Shown one piece after another: positions 1-12,200 of a DNA stretch of 64,000 bases. The notes below the pieces were generated by a model that saw nothing but the letters and a program-made list of their open reading frames with translations, had not been told where the DNA came from and ran no database searches. Source of the stretch: Lingula anatina (Eukaryota; Brachiopoda; Lingulata; Lingulida; Lingulidae). The stretch covers positions 279,727 to 343,726 of the forward strand of contig NW_019775569.1 in NCBI RefSeq assembly GCF_001039355.2, in the 5' to 3' direction. The stretch's first letter is position 1, and each line of letters opens with the position of its first letter. The position numbers and the translations under genes were made by a program.

Positions 1-17
1 AGTCGTTTGTGTTCCAG
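1..17 (+). CDS. Synaptotagmin-like exon, 3' fragment (C2A)
   Basis: The reading S-F-V-F-Q ends at a CAG|GTAAG donor (GT at 18-19). Joined in phase 0 to 406 it gives SFVFQVPADNILER, a typical C2A strand. The rest of the exon is before the window. Confidence 0.75.
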
Positions 18-52
18 GTAAGATATTCGATAGTCAGTGATTTTTTTTCTTT

Positions 53-90
<38 letters not shown>

Positions 91-1459
91 TGTGTCTGTG
101 CGTGCGTGCGTGTGTTATCACAGCGGTACTGAAAATCTGAAATTGTTCAACATACAAATTATATTACAAGACATTGTAACACTTACGTTTCGACTTTTGC
201 TGCACTGGTTATTATTTCAAAAATCAATCATCAGACATACCTATCTACCAACTGATGATACGTATTCACTCCACAACTTGTTTCGAGGGTCCTCAGTTTT
301 AAGCCAGCTTTGATAGAAAAGTTTCTATTGCCACAAAAAGTGAACGCAATTATTATGAACTTATTATTAAAATAACAGGATAACACTTTTTCCTCGATTA
401 ATTAGGTCCCCGCAGACAATATTCTAGAACGCATTCTCCGCCTCTCAGTGTACGATGTTGACAAGCGTCGCGTCCGCCACTCGCTAGGTCACGTTCTTCT
501 GCCATTAGCGGGAATGGACTTAACCAAGAACGGAGAAATGATTTGGCGAGACCTGGAACCGGTCTCTCAGGTATGATTAAACCGATGACAAGGGTGCACT
601 CAAAACATTAATCAGACATGGGTCGACCTCTGCAAGTTGTTATGATTAGCTTATATTGTGCTCTCGTTTACTGGTAGGTTTACCTTCGCATGTTCTTTAA
701 TTGTCACCTATTCGCATTTGTGAGATTGCTTTTTTTTATTAATGCGTGTGAGCGGTGCGGTTTAATCATACCTGCCAACTCTATATAAGACATTTATTAT
801 ATTCGCAGGCCTCGGCGTCTCTTGGTGATTTGAACGTGTCCCTGACATACGTCCCCAATTTGGAGAGGATTAAAATCGTGGTACTGAGAGCCAGAAATCT
901 TTGTAAGCTGGACCTTGACCCAGAAACTGGTAAGAAGCTCAAAGTCCGTGCGTGCATCTACAAAAACTTATATACCACAATGGGAAGAATCATATTTAAC
1001 CCTAGCTTTCCTTTCATGCTAGAGAGCCAGAGCCATACGTGCTCGCTTACATGTACTTATGTATCAGAATTTGATTTTAGTGTTTTTAAATGAGTGAATA
1101 CAAAGACAGCTCAAACCACATTTCTGGATAACATTTCAGGAGTGTACGTAAAAGTCCAGCATATGGTGGGTCGTAAACTTATCAAATCCAAGAAGACGGT
1201 TGCCCAGAGAGGTACCTGTGATCCCGTATACAACGAGAGCTATTCGTTCGCCGTCCCTGGGAGAGCTCTGGACAGCTCCAACTTCCAGTTTACCGTGATG
1301 TGCACGGCACCAAGCCGGTTCAGCCAGGACATCGAGTACGGGCGAGTAGTGGTGGGCTCTTTTATGTTTGCCCATGGGGAAGACCTCCTTCACTGGCAGG
1401 AGATGATCGCGCAGCCGCGGTCTGCTGTGGCCAAATGGCATGCTTTGGCGCCGCCGTAA
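1..1459 (+). CDS. Synaptotagmin-like protein, 3' part of gene (four exons)
   Basis: C-terminal part of a double-C2-domain membrane-trafficking protein. Exons 1-17, 406-570, 809-929 and 1140-1459 join in consistent phase (0, 0, 1). The first two give the end of C2A (SFVFQ then VPADNILER and LSVYDVDKRR). The last two give a complete C2B with the family's polybasic-like strand (VGRKLIKSKKT), the CDPVYNESYSF motif, and the C-terminal HWQEMI and WHAL signature. In C2B the usual acidic calcium-ligand loops look degenerate: loop 1 lacks the DPYVK aspartate and loop 3 reads TAPSRFSQDIEYG. C2A keeps D-V-D in loop 3. This points to a calcium-independent synaptotagmin such as the SYT12 or SYT15 type, but I cannot choose a paralogue. 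The 5' part of the gene lies outside the window. It converges on the cadherin gene downstream. Confidence 0.88.
58..114. repeat. (TG)n microsatellite
   Basis: TG run passing into TGCG units, inside a synaptotagmin-like intron. Confidence 0.95.
406..570 (+). CDS. Synaptotagmin-like exon, end of C2A
   Basis: Acceptor TTAG at 402-405 and donor CAG|GTATG at 570/571. It encodes VPADNILERILRLSVYDVDK and then SLGHVLLPLAGMDLT and WRDLEPVSQ. A second AG at 414-415 was rejected because its phase does not fit the upstream exon. Confidence 0.87.
809..929 (+). CDS. Synaptotagmin-like exon, start of C2B
   Basis: Acceptor TTCGCAG ends at 808 and donor G|GTAAG follows 929. It encodes ASASLGDLNVSLTYVPNLER and then IKIVVLRARNLCKLDLDPET. 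It leaves in phase 1. The open frame upstream of the acceptor (755-808) is intronic. Confidence 0.88.
1140..1459 (+). CDS. Synaptotagmin-like terminal exon, most of C2B, with stop
   Basis: Acceptor ATTTCAG ends at 1139. Entry in phase 1 completes a glycine codon (GVYVKVQHMVGRK). It ends ...AKWHALAPP at TAA 1457-1459. The exon is GC-richer than its surroundings, as expected for coding sequence. Confidence 0.9.
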
Positions 1460-4400
1460 TGGACCGGGCAATATGAGGCAGTCAACAGTTCTTTATTGTT
1501 GGCCAATATGGGCCACCGTAATGAAGTAGAGTTTATTTGATTTTATTAGCTGTATTTCAGAGTAGTTTCTTCGTTTCCTGTGGGTTTCAGATTACGTTGG
1601 AAATTACAAAAACAAACGATTAAGCTTCTCTGAAGTTACTGATCATAGAGTGCCAATTGCAAAAATACCAATATCTTGAGACGGCGTTAGGCAGCACTTT
1701 AGTGCTAATATGTTATCCTTGTTTTATGGTTGTAAATCTTTTGACCACAGCACAATGACTAGTTTGCAAGACAAACACTGAATATGGGCAGAGGAAACTT
1801 TCCACCCTAAAACTGAAATAAAAGGCCATCACAACGAACTTTTGGGTAAATATCATGTGCCTATCCATAGAAATTAGAAGGCATAACTTTGGCTATTTTT
1901 GCAAAAAACCTCCACCTGTACGTTGTACCCCATATCCAGTGTCTACACGAAGGTTGTCTTGCTAAACTAATAATATATAAAAGATTTAGATGCAGTTACC
2001 CCTAAAACATCATCTTGACAGCTGGAAGAATTTAATTGATCTCATATGTACAGAAACAAGAGGAGAGATTTAGTGGTTGGTGGCAGCGGTAGCCTACTTT
2101 AGAAGCGTCACAAACGTTCGGTTGTGTCAATGAAATCAATCTCATATATAATCGATGAAGGTGCACTTAACCACATTACAACAAAAAAGTTTAGACCTGT
2201 ATATTCTAGTGGGGAATGGGAGTGTGGCGAAATATAAACTGTTATCGGTTTAAATAGGTGAGGCATATAGACCATATACATGTAGTGAATCAGGGCAAGG
2301 CCTTACGCATATTTTAACAAACATTTTTAGAGCCTCGTTTTATGCCAAGCAAACGACGTCCATCTGAAATGCAAACGAGACCTTTCGTTATTCAGAATGT
2401 ATTATTAAATGCGTATAAGTTTTAAACATGCCAGGACAGAAAGCAATAAATATTTTTCCGTAGACTATATATCAAGATATAAACAATAAATCCGTCCACC
2501 TGAGAGTAGCAATGCTGCAAATAATGCAGTAAATGTAATGGAGGAATTGAGTTTAGCAGGAAGAACTAAACAAAGGTATTCCCCGTGTTTGCAGGGCGCA
2601 CAAGGGGATATGACGCGCTCAAAACTTGAGGACACCGAGAGGACGGGACGGGCGCTTGCTGATACCAAAGTAGATAAAACTGTCTTTGGGTCAACTGGAG
2701 AAAGACATAAACCATCTTCAAATTATTTGTCAGTTTAGGTAATATTTTTGTTGTCATCACTTTTATATTCCTCAAATGGTACTCGAGGTCTTTCTCTCTA
2801 GCTTCTTCACCTACATACTTGTGTCAATACTTAAGCTCAAGCGGAGTTGGATTGAAATATTCGGTTCTTTTAGTAGTTCCTTTTCACTTTGTACCTGGTT
2901 AAGTTTGTAATTCAATTTCTGCGAATTATTTTGCAGTATTAAGTTTGAACATTTTGTCCTTTTCACCCCATTTATTTATACTGAAAGTGGACAGCTCTTC
3001 GAATGCGCAGACGAAAAGTTGACATATACGAATAGGTAAAGTTGCGAACATCACGACACCAAACTAGAGAATCAAAATAAGTTCCTGTTATGCCATTGCA
3101 ACGTTTGTTAGTACTCATTTAGCATCAGTTATAGAAATAAACGGTTGTTTTCATTATGCACTCATTTTTTTACTGATTTTTAAAAATGAAAATACATTGT
3201 TATAAACGCAGCGTATTGTCCATAGAAACGCAGATGAAGACCAACACACAAACCCGTTACAACGAAAACTCTCATGCATATATCAATAATACATTAATCC
3301 GAGACACGTACCGTTCATTTAGGCACATTTTATTTCCCAAAAATAAATAAACCCTTCGACCCTCTATCGGCGTGGTGGTGCAAAAAAGCAAATCTATCAC
3401 CGCTCACATCAAAGCAGACGCTGCAATATTTATCTCATTGGCACTGTCATTTTCAAACAACTTAAGATGTAATAAATGTATAGTATCATATACTATAAAA
3501 TTACTTATAGATAAAAAAAGATATCCGCACCTTTGTAACATAACCAATACTTATGCACAATGACATAACCTACACATTATTCAAATATTTTTGTGAAAAC
3601 TGCGAATTGTGACTTGCATTCAGCTACATTTGGGAAGCTCATTCCTAATAATGTTTGCTAATTTTTTTCTGATAAAGTAGGCACTACACCATCAAAGAAG
3701 CAGACCTGAGTGTTTCTCTTATTCAAGACCTATATGAATGTGCATCTTTTGGCATAGGGATTGGTGGAGTAGCCTGATATCAATGAGTAGATCTCAACAA
3801 TTAAACCACTGCAAAAAGACTGGATTTGTAACCATTGTGCAGTATAATTCTTCCAAATCCTGATTAAGTCTGGTAGACTTTAAGTACCATCAGAATGATG
3901 AAAATAAATAATTATGGGTTTAAACCTGGAGCATTCTGAGGGGTTGCATTGCAACCTTTCAAAGCGTATAAATCAATGAAAAAATTGTAAAGAAAAATAC
4001 ATATATGCTACAATATTAAGGAAAAGGTGCACTTAGCTGCACATTTTGATTCCTACTGTCAAGCACATTACACTTAATATAATGCTACACAATTAGGTCA
4101 ACAGAATACATCATTACATTGTACAATACAACAATGACACCGTTACATCTTATGTCTAACAAAATTGTATTACGTTTGTCTGCAAGGCAAGATTGGGTAG
4201 AGATGACTAGATCATGACACCTGTCTAAAGGCACGATTTAACACACAAAACCACACATAAACAAACATCTGGAATGTTTTACTAAAATATCAAGACAAAA
4301 AATGTGACATTTAGTCAAAAATGCATAGATCGAATCTTCAAAAAATGATACCCAGAAAATTATGCATCATCATCATCTTCATTATTTCACACAGACCATT

Positions 4401-5171
4401 GACGTGACTTTCTGTCAACTTTGTGCACTGTCATACATGCACTGAATAAAAAAGAGCATGTGCTTTATTTCACCTACATTTATCCTTATGCCACTTGTAG
4501 GTCTTGACTAGAATGGCAGCTAGCTACAGTGCCACTGTCTACAATATGATGTACCTTGGTTATTGAAATTGTGATTTATGGCTATCATGAGATCTAAGCT
4601 GCAGCTTACACGCGTGTATTTAAAGCAAATAAATATCATGGCATAAAATAAATCATATAAGAACTAAATAATATTTTATAATCCTTATTTTCTACAAACT
4701 ACAGAAGTCAAACATGATCGTGATTACATAATGTCTTCTCTATGAGCTTTTCACTTTTAGAGATAACATTCCATTTCGGCAAAAGGCCATTATGAAATTA
4801 AGAAGATAAAACATCAGTTTGCATATGTGGAGAAAAACAGACTCCACGTCTGATCAATATAAAGAATGACATAAATATTTCACAAACATCATAACAAATT
4901 ACTTCGGATTATACCTTCATGATGAATCATACCTCATATGTATGATTTTAACATTCTCTTACAAAAAGTGATCTTTATGCAGTTATTGAAAATATACTTG
5001 AGAAAAAAAATTGCAGATATAGCCAATCAAACACCCAGAACTATCTTTCCTCAGTCACAATAAAGAAATCAAAGAGACAAAAATTAAATCAAAATTATAA
5101 CTTTGTATCAAATCTTGAAAAAAAGTTACTTGAATCAAAAACATTGCTTTGTATCAAAACCAATCATCAAT
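1460..5171. other. Convergent intergenic region and 3' UTRs
   Basis: The two genes point at each other. I see only AT-rich sequence, short chance ORFs and no conserved protein motif. A minus-strand AATAAA (plus-strand TTTATT at 4464-4469) lies about 700 bases past the cadherin stop and could be its polyadenylation signal. Confidence 0.5.
1817..1822 (+). promoter_or_regulatory. Candidate polyadenylation signal of the synaptotagmin-like gene
   Basis: AATAAA about 360 bases after the stop codon. It is the first canonical hexamer on this strand after the stop. The cleavage site is not determinable from sequence. Confidence 0.4.
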
Positions 5172-6240
5172 TCAAAGATATGTGAAGTCCTCCTCATATC
5201 CCAGCTCGCTGCTAGGTCCTTCCGCAGTCTCGCTGGGGGTCACATGATGGTCGGAGAAGGTGACATGAGGCACAGTGCCTGCACTGACCTCATGGCTGCT
5301 CACAGACACAGGGGGGACAAGCGGCTTGGCAGTCTTCAAGATACCATTCAATTTTGGTGGGTCATTTGCCAGAACCTCTTTTGTGGTGGCTGTTGGTGCT
5401 GATGGTGGTGGTGGTGGTGGTGGTGGAGGTGTTGGAGGAGTTACCTTGGAAGGGAGTGTGGGTTCTGGTTCTGTTGTCTTGTCTCCAGTTTTGTTTTCAT
5501 CTGCACCAAAGGCGGTTTCTGCTTCCTCAAACTCTTGGAAAGAATGAACCGATGGCAAGTCCATGATCTTTTCTTCTGCTTTGTCATCTCCAGTCAGAGG
5601 TGTTTCTGGCAGATCATCCAAGTCAACAATCCCTGGAGAACCTTTTCCAAGATTCAGGCTTTGTGAAGGGGAAACTTCATGGCTGGTTGGTTTATCTCCA
5701 TTGCTGGTCTCCTCTTTCTCTTCATCACCATCAACAATGGTCTCTTGAAGATCTTCAAGATTTATAACCACGGCTGGTGGTATATCTTCAGACCCTGAAG
5801 CACCACCCAGGTTTTCTGCAGCAGATGGGAAATCTTGATCGCTTGTACCTTGTCCTGAGCCTGGTTCCTCATCACTGCTACTTAATTGCTTGTCTGTCCC
5901 ATCGCTGTCCCCTAAGCCAGATGTGACATCATCATAGTCATCATTATAATCTGGCAGAACCTCTGCACCATTGTCTCCTTCATAATCTGGCTCTGGGTGG
6001 TTTGATACATTGTCCGCATTATCATTGGCAACATCATCATAATCTGGTTGAAGTTCTGGCTGATCAGAAGAGGCGGCCCCAGGGGATTGACAACCCAGAG
6101 AGAACACCCTGGCCATGCCCTCTGGTTCAGTGTCACCCTCCATATTGACATTGTTCAAGCTCTTGATACTGGGGTCATAGTCCGAAGTGTCGTCCAAAAT
6201 ATCCAGTGTCACCTCCTGCTCATCTGTCAGCATTCGACTT
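5172..6240 (-). CDS. Cadherin terminal exon: acidic tail, polyproline, PDZ ligand, stop
   Basis: Acceptor TTTTCAG (plus strand 6241-6247). Entry in phase 2 completes a glycine codon, giving G-SRMLTDEQEVTLDILDD. About 356 residues. The first two thirds are acidic with several D-Y motifs (PDYDD, PDYEGD, PDYNDDYDD). A run of ten prolines is encoded near 5402-5432. The protein ends EEDFTYL, TGA at 5174-5172. T-Y-L fits the class I PDZ ligand pattern S/T-x-hydrophobic. No catalytic domain is seen; the segment looks disordered. Several longer ORFs on the plus strand here (valine- or glycine-rich) are shadows of the proline run. Confidence 0.88.
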
Positions 6241-9200
6241 CTGAAAACAAAAAGAAAGGGGGAGAAAATGAAAAAGGGTTCCTTTTTTTGGGAAAAAAAA
6301 GATGCAAAAATAATAAATAAAATTCTCATGCTTTTTCCTCAAATAAAAAATTATTCTTCTTAAAATACAGCTTTAATTAATCAAATAAGCAACACAATTA
6401 CTGAAAAATTAGCTTTACTACCTCAATATCATGGGCAAAATATTATTTACATCCTAACAAAATTTACTGTATAAAACTATAATGCTCACTGCTACAACCA
6501 TTTATATATATATTTGATCTCAACATAAAGCTGAAAAAATTAAATAATTAAGAAGAAATTGAGAAGAAAACAGTTGACCAGCAAAGAAAAACACCACTCT
6601 GAAGAATACATATAAGCTCAAAGAAACAACAGTAGTAGGACACTTCTAAAATCAAAGTAAAAATGGTAACCCATAGACCACATTAGGAATCTTAATAAGT
6701 AGAATCTTATGAAGTGAATACAAGTCATGTATTAGTAAACAACTGTGTTGTGAGAGTATGTATATAAATATAGACACATCATGCTGCAGTGTTATTTGAA
6801 TACTGAGATAGCCACGCCATTTTACCCATCTATTTCCACTCCTGGCATGTCTTAGACTAGACTCCTGTATAGAACAAAGCACAACCCTTAATAACTGCTA
6901 TGTAAGAATTGTTGGAATGATGAAACGTTTGGCAGAAAATTTTAATTAAGAGAAAATAAGATTACAAATTATGTAATATCTGTCTTCTCTATATGCCGCA
7001 GGAATACCAATGTAACTAAGTACATGCAGTCATATTATACATAATTTTCAATCACATAATGAGATGAAAATTGACAACTGCCCAAAAGTAAATTAATGCA
7101 ATTCAGTTTGTTTCCAACAAATAACTCAGAAAGTTTCATCAAACCTCTGTAAATATTAATTTTTTTTTTTTTTCTATTAAGCTGATATAGTTCTATGTAT
7201 ACATGTAAATTGCAGCTCTTTATTAATTATTTTCACCCTGAAATAAATACAGTAACAATTTTAAAGTTTTTCAAAAAAGCATGTACTTTTGAATATATAA
7301 AACCAAAAGCTGCCATCATCTGATACCACTTAACCTACTCTACTGTACATATGTGCATATACCAATAAGCAAAAAAAATGACACCACCTAAAAAACCAAA
7401 GTTAAATAAACATATCCCATCTTTGTGATATGCTTCTTGTAATTGTTATACCATCTCCACATATTAGGTGTTATTATTTTATATGATGATTATTTCCCAA
7501 TGGTCATTTTCCATGTTCATATCATAGACGGTCGGCTAAGGAGCTGTTGAGTGATATATACCTTATGTTGTCAAAGCTGAGTTTCTGACTCCTCATACTT
7601 TTGATCTGTGTAAATATATAAGCAAATGCATTTATGAGGCTGGGGGTATAAGTGCAACTGCAAAATAGGTGCTCATTTTCTTCTTCATTTCAAGTTGAAA
7701 ATAATTGGGTCCATTCTCCCTACCTGCTTATTTCCCACATGTTTCGAATAAAATTAGGTATGGAAGATAGCATCGATGACCATAATTGCCATCATGATCA
7801 ATGTAACATAATGAAAGTAGTATTTACTAAATAATCTTCCCCCTGACCCATGTTGCTAACAGAATAAGAAATCAATAAAATAATAAACTTCTATTTCGAA
7901 TTCGTACATACTAACATCCCATGCAATGGTGTATTGCAAAAAAATAATTAATAAAAATGAAGCAGTTCTCTTCAGAAGGATTTCAGATGTGTTGAGAAAA
8001 GATGCTACAAGTAAATAAATAAATAAATAGATAAATAAATAAATAAATAAATAATAGGATTTGATATATCAATGATATAACAAACAATAAAAAATTGCCC
8101 CCAACGGTGCTCCCTCACATCTCACCTGGTAACCCTGCTATGGTAATCTCTGCTTGTACCCTGTCTTTCCTAGCATAACTTGGAACACAACGGGAACATC
8201 TTATTACTGAGAGCAGTTTTAATGGCTAGTTCAGTTTATGTTAGTATCATGCTGACATTTATCTTTTCTTGGAGGGGCATTTCTTAACCACACATGCAGG
8301 GTTTATCTCCCGGAGACCCAGACCTCATGACACCTACATGCAAGGGTGCCATGTTGTCATGGCAACTAAATGTGTTAGATGTTTATTATATCACTGGCAC
8401 AATATAATAACGACCCATATTTCTATGCACAAAACAAAAATCTCTTTCAAATTAGCCTTCATACATAAGTTTTGCATTTGTAGAAGGCAAAAATGAAGCA
8501 CAGAAAAACAGTGAACAACCCTTACTCACATTTTTGCATGCAAACTTGCACAAACACATTGAAAAAATTATTAGCAGAACATGAGTCTTTTATAATATTT
8601 TCATTCATCATATGGGCACTGATTAAATTTCTTTTTTGCTTCTCTATCATTCATAACTGCGTAAATGTAAAGAAGGCATCAATATTTGACGTCCTCCTCA
8701 TTAACTTTCATGCTGTTACATGTAATATAAACCATCCAGGTACACAGTATGTGCCACCTGTCCTGTGGTTTATATTTACACAGATCACACATCTGCTCAT
8801 ATTACATGCTTTCTCATATAGAATATATTAGGCTAAAGCATGCTTTATTTCTATTGTTTAGATTTTTAGTTGCTTTTAAGAAAAAAACTTTTACTCCCTG
8901 CATTGAATTTTTATATTTAAAATAAAAATAAATAAAGAAATAAATAAAGAAATAAAGGCACTTATATCATTAATGTGCCAAATGTCCTAACTGTGCCAAA
9001 AATTATGTAATCTGGACTGGTTTGGGCAAATATTTTGATATTTTGGAGCGAAGCTCTGTAAAAAACCAGCTGCATCTGTGGTGACAAAAGAGGTTCACGT
9101 TCTTCAAAATGTGTGTTACGTATGTTGTCATTCTAAACTTGTCACTATATTGTGCTACAGGCACTGTCATCATGACATTACATAAAGTTAAATAATTTTA

Positions 9201-12200
9201 AATTTTAATCTAAATCCATGCTGATCACATCAATGTGTATATCTATATGACAATCTAAATGCTATTATCTCTATCCTGTTAATTTAACTCTAAAATAAGT
9301 TATTTTGTGTGCGGAACCTTTAATCAGTGACGAATCTAAGCTTCAATTTTAAAAGGTCAGGTTTCACACAGGTCCAGCAATTATTTTGATAATATTCTTT
9401 TCAGAATCAGTGTCATCATAGGATTGGTTAGAGCAATTAAGACATTAATTGTGAAGACAGTGACAGACCACAAACTATGGAAGTTTTAGTCACTGCTGAA
9501 AACAAAACATTTTCTTAACAAAAAACGTGACTACATGTGTTAGAACAATAAACAATACACATAAACATTAATGTCACATCAGGGAAAGGTTGCATACCTC
9601 AGAACCTTGTCAAACCTTCCGCAAAATGAAAGCTAAGGTAAAAACAGAACATATATTGACCGATCCCAATTTTAATTCAATTCATTTCAAGCAAAGGAAA
9701 AATTCTATAACTAAACTGCTGACTACGATATTGCATGTCAATTTCACACAGCTTTTCCCCTCCCTATACATAATAAATTTTGGATCTTTCACATGTTTCG
9801 CTATGTGTGTTATATTCAAAAGTTTACCCTGGAGAAATGAAGCTGCGCCATTTTGTTGCATGCATGCCAAATGAATTTATCAAATCAAATTCAATATCAT
9901 GCTTCAAATTAATTTGACAAATGCACTAGTTTTAACACTATATTTTGACATTCATGTTCACTACAGTTCATCAGTCAAACAAATAGAAAAATAATTAATC
10001 TTAACTGTCAAAAACAAACACATTTTGTATCGTTGAATTACAAAAATAAACTTAAACAAAAAAGAACTCAATGTATCAATGCTTAAGTATAACTTAAGTA
10101 TGATTAAATTAAAATTAATCCAATGATCTTAATTAAAATAAAGGAGTTATATTATTCCACTTACCCATCCTCAGTCTCTAAAGTATTGTAGGGCTGGACC
10201 CAGTCATCCGAGGCTGACCCATTGACCACTACCAAGTCTGGACCACTGCCCATACGGTCACTGCAACATGGACATCAAATATTAGCTGCCTTCTCCAAGA
10301 TACACATTTTGACATTTAATCTCATCATTTGGGATTCAACTTATAACGACATATTTTATGTATTTGGTGTTAAACATTTCTGTTTATCTTAGCATACAGT
10401 GGAGATATTATGTTATTTACTGTGCCCATTGCATCTGGCATGATGTAAATACAAAAGCAAGATAGAAAAATGTATAATTTATGACCGTTACCACAATATC
10501 CCAAAAACAAATATCAAGCAAAACAGAAACTATTTTGATGGAATAATTTGGGTAGGAGAGAGAGTGACTGTGTAGAAAACACATGAAAACAAAAGAAAAG
10601 CTTTGCACAAGTACAAATGATCATGGGCTACATGGGACTTACAGACCTCGAGTGTCTTAATTCTTAGAATACTTTCAGCTTAACATTACTTTAAAAACAA
10701 CACAAACCAAATCCCAAGATATCCATATACATGTAGTGAAAGCTTATGAAATCACATAAATAAATAAATATATATATATATAATGCATATATATTGAATG
10801 CAGTGCCTGAAGTAGAAAGCATAAAATAATAAACTTCAGAGTTTGTTTCATAAAAAAAAAACATCAGAAACAAAGTACAAGTTATTTAAAAAAGCTGAAA
10901 TGTGATAAGGTCAAAGTGTCAACAAGATGTGTTATGTAAAGCGGGGAAGTGAAAAGGCTAACAGATAATTTCTAGAAACAAAACAATAAAGAAACACCAG
11001 TAAGGGTAGAAACGTCAAGTTCAAAGGCAAAATATCCTGTGAAAAAAGTAAGACAAAAAACAGATCATAAATAGTCAAACAACAAACAAACAAAAAAAAA
11101 CACCAGATACACACAGAATATCCAGAAACACATCTAAATATTTTTGGTGCAGACTGCAGAAATCAACCAGTCACACCAAAGAAAGACTGAAACAGTTGTT
11201 AGTAATATACAGTTATAGAGTGCTGCTCTACCCAGTGCACACTGTGGCACTTACGAGTTACTTCTCCGTGGCACTGTTCGAGGTCTGGGGCGGAGCATAG
11301 AATTGGTAGGGGTGATGGACCTACGCCCGGCAACACCCAACTTAGGGGTGCTGCGATTACTATTGGATCTTTGTTTGACTTCTCTGGGCGTGCTAATGTG
11401 AGGCCTGGGTGGAGGGGTATTGGTGAAAACAAGGGGCCTACGGACACTTTGTGGGTGTGCAGGTTTAGGTGTATGCTCTGCATAATTTGAGGGCACAGGT
11501 GTTCCGTGTATATATTCTTGAGGTGGTATCCGTCTGCCATAAACTACCTGTGGCGCCATCTTTGGCTGTCGTCTGGCCCACTGAGAAGGCGGTGCACTTC
11601 TGAGTGAAATGTTGTCATGGTTGTAAGTCTCATTTCTGGGGATTGTGTAGACGATTGGTGGTTCACTACTGAATGACACCTCTGACGGAGGATTACTGTA
11701 CTGCCTAAGAGGAACGCCCTCCTGGCCGTAAAACATGGGTTCCATCTCAAACACAGTAGGCCGCCTGCTGTTGTAGTTATTTCTACGCACTCTTGGGGCA
11801 CTGTTTACATGACTCAGTCTGACATACTGGTCCTCAGGAGGCACTTCATTAGCCACCAGAGGTACAGAACTGTGAATTAGGCGAACATTTCCGGACCGCC
11901 GCGATGGAAGAGAGTGATGAGGATTTAAATACACTACAGTCTCTGGATCAAAGTAGGCACTAGTTTCTGAGTTCACTTCATCCACATATTCCGGATATTG
12001 TTCATATCTTATATTATGTGGGTGATTTCCAACAGGAATCTGTTCATATCTTTCATTTTGAGGCTGGTTTTCGACAGGAATCTGTTCATTTCTTACACTT
12101 CGAGTCCGATTTTCAATAGGAATCTGTTCATATCTTATATTGTGAGTCCGGTTTTCCACAGGAATCTGTTCATATCTTACATTTTGAGGCAAACTTACGA

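Noticed and set aside
56-313. 85-residue ORF beginning MCVCVCV
   Set aside because: It is a translation of the TG microsatellite in a synaptotagmin-like intron.
755-808. Upstream extension of the synaptotagmin-like C2B exon
   Set aside because: The frame is open, but an acceptor at 806-808 and the family sequence place the exon start at 809.
5275-5566. Plus-strand ORFs rich in valine or glycine
   Set aside because: They are antisense shadows of the polyproline part of the cadherin terminal exon.
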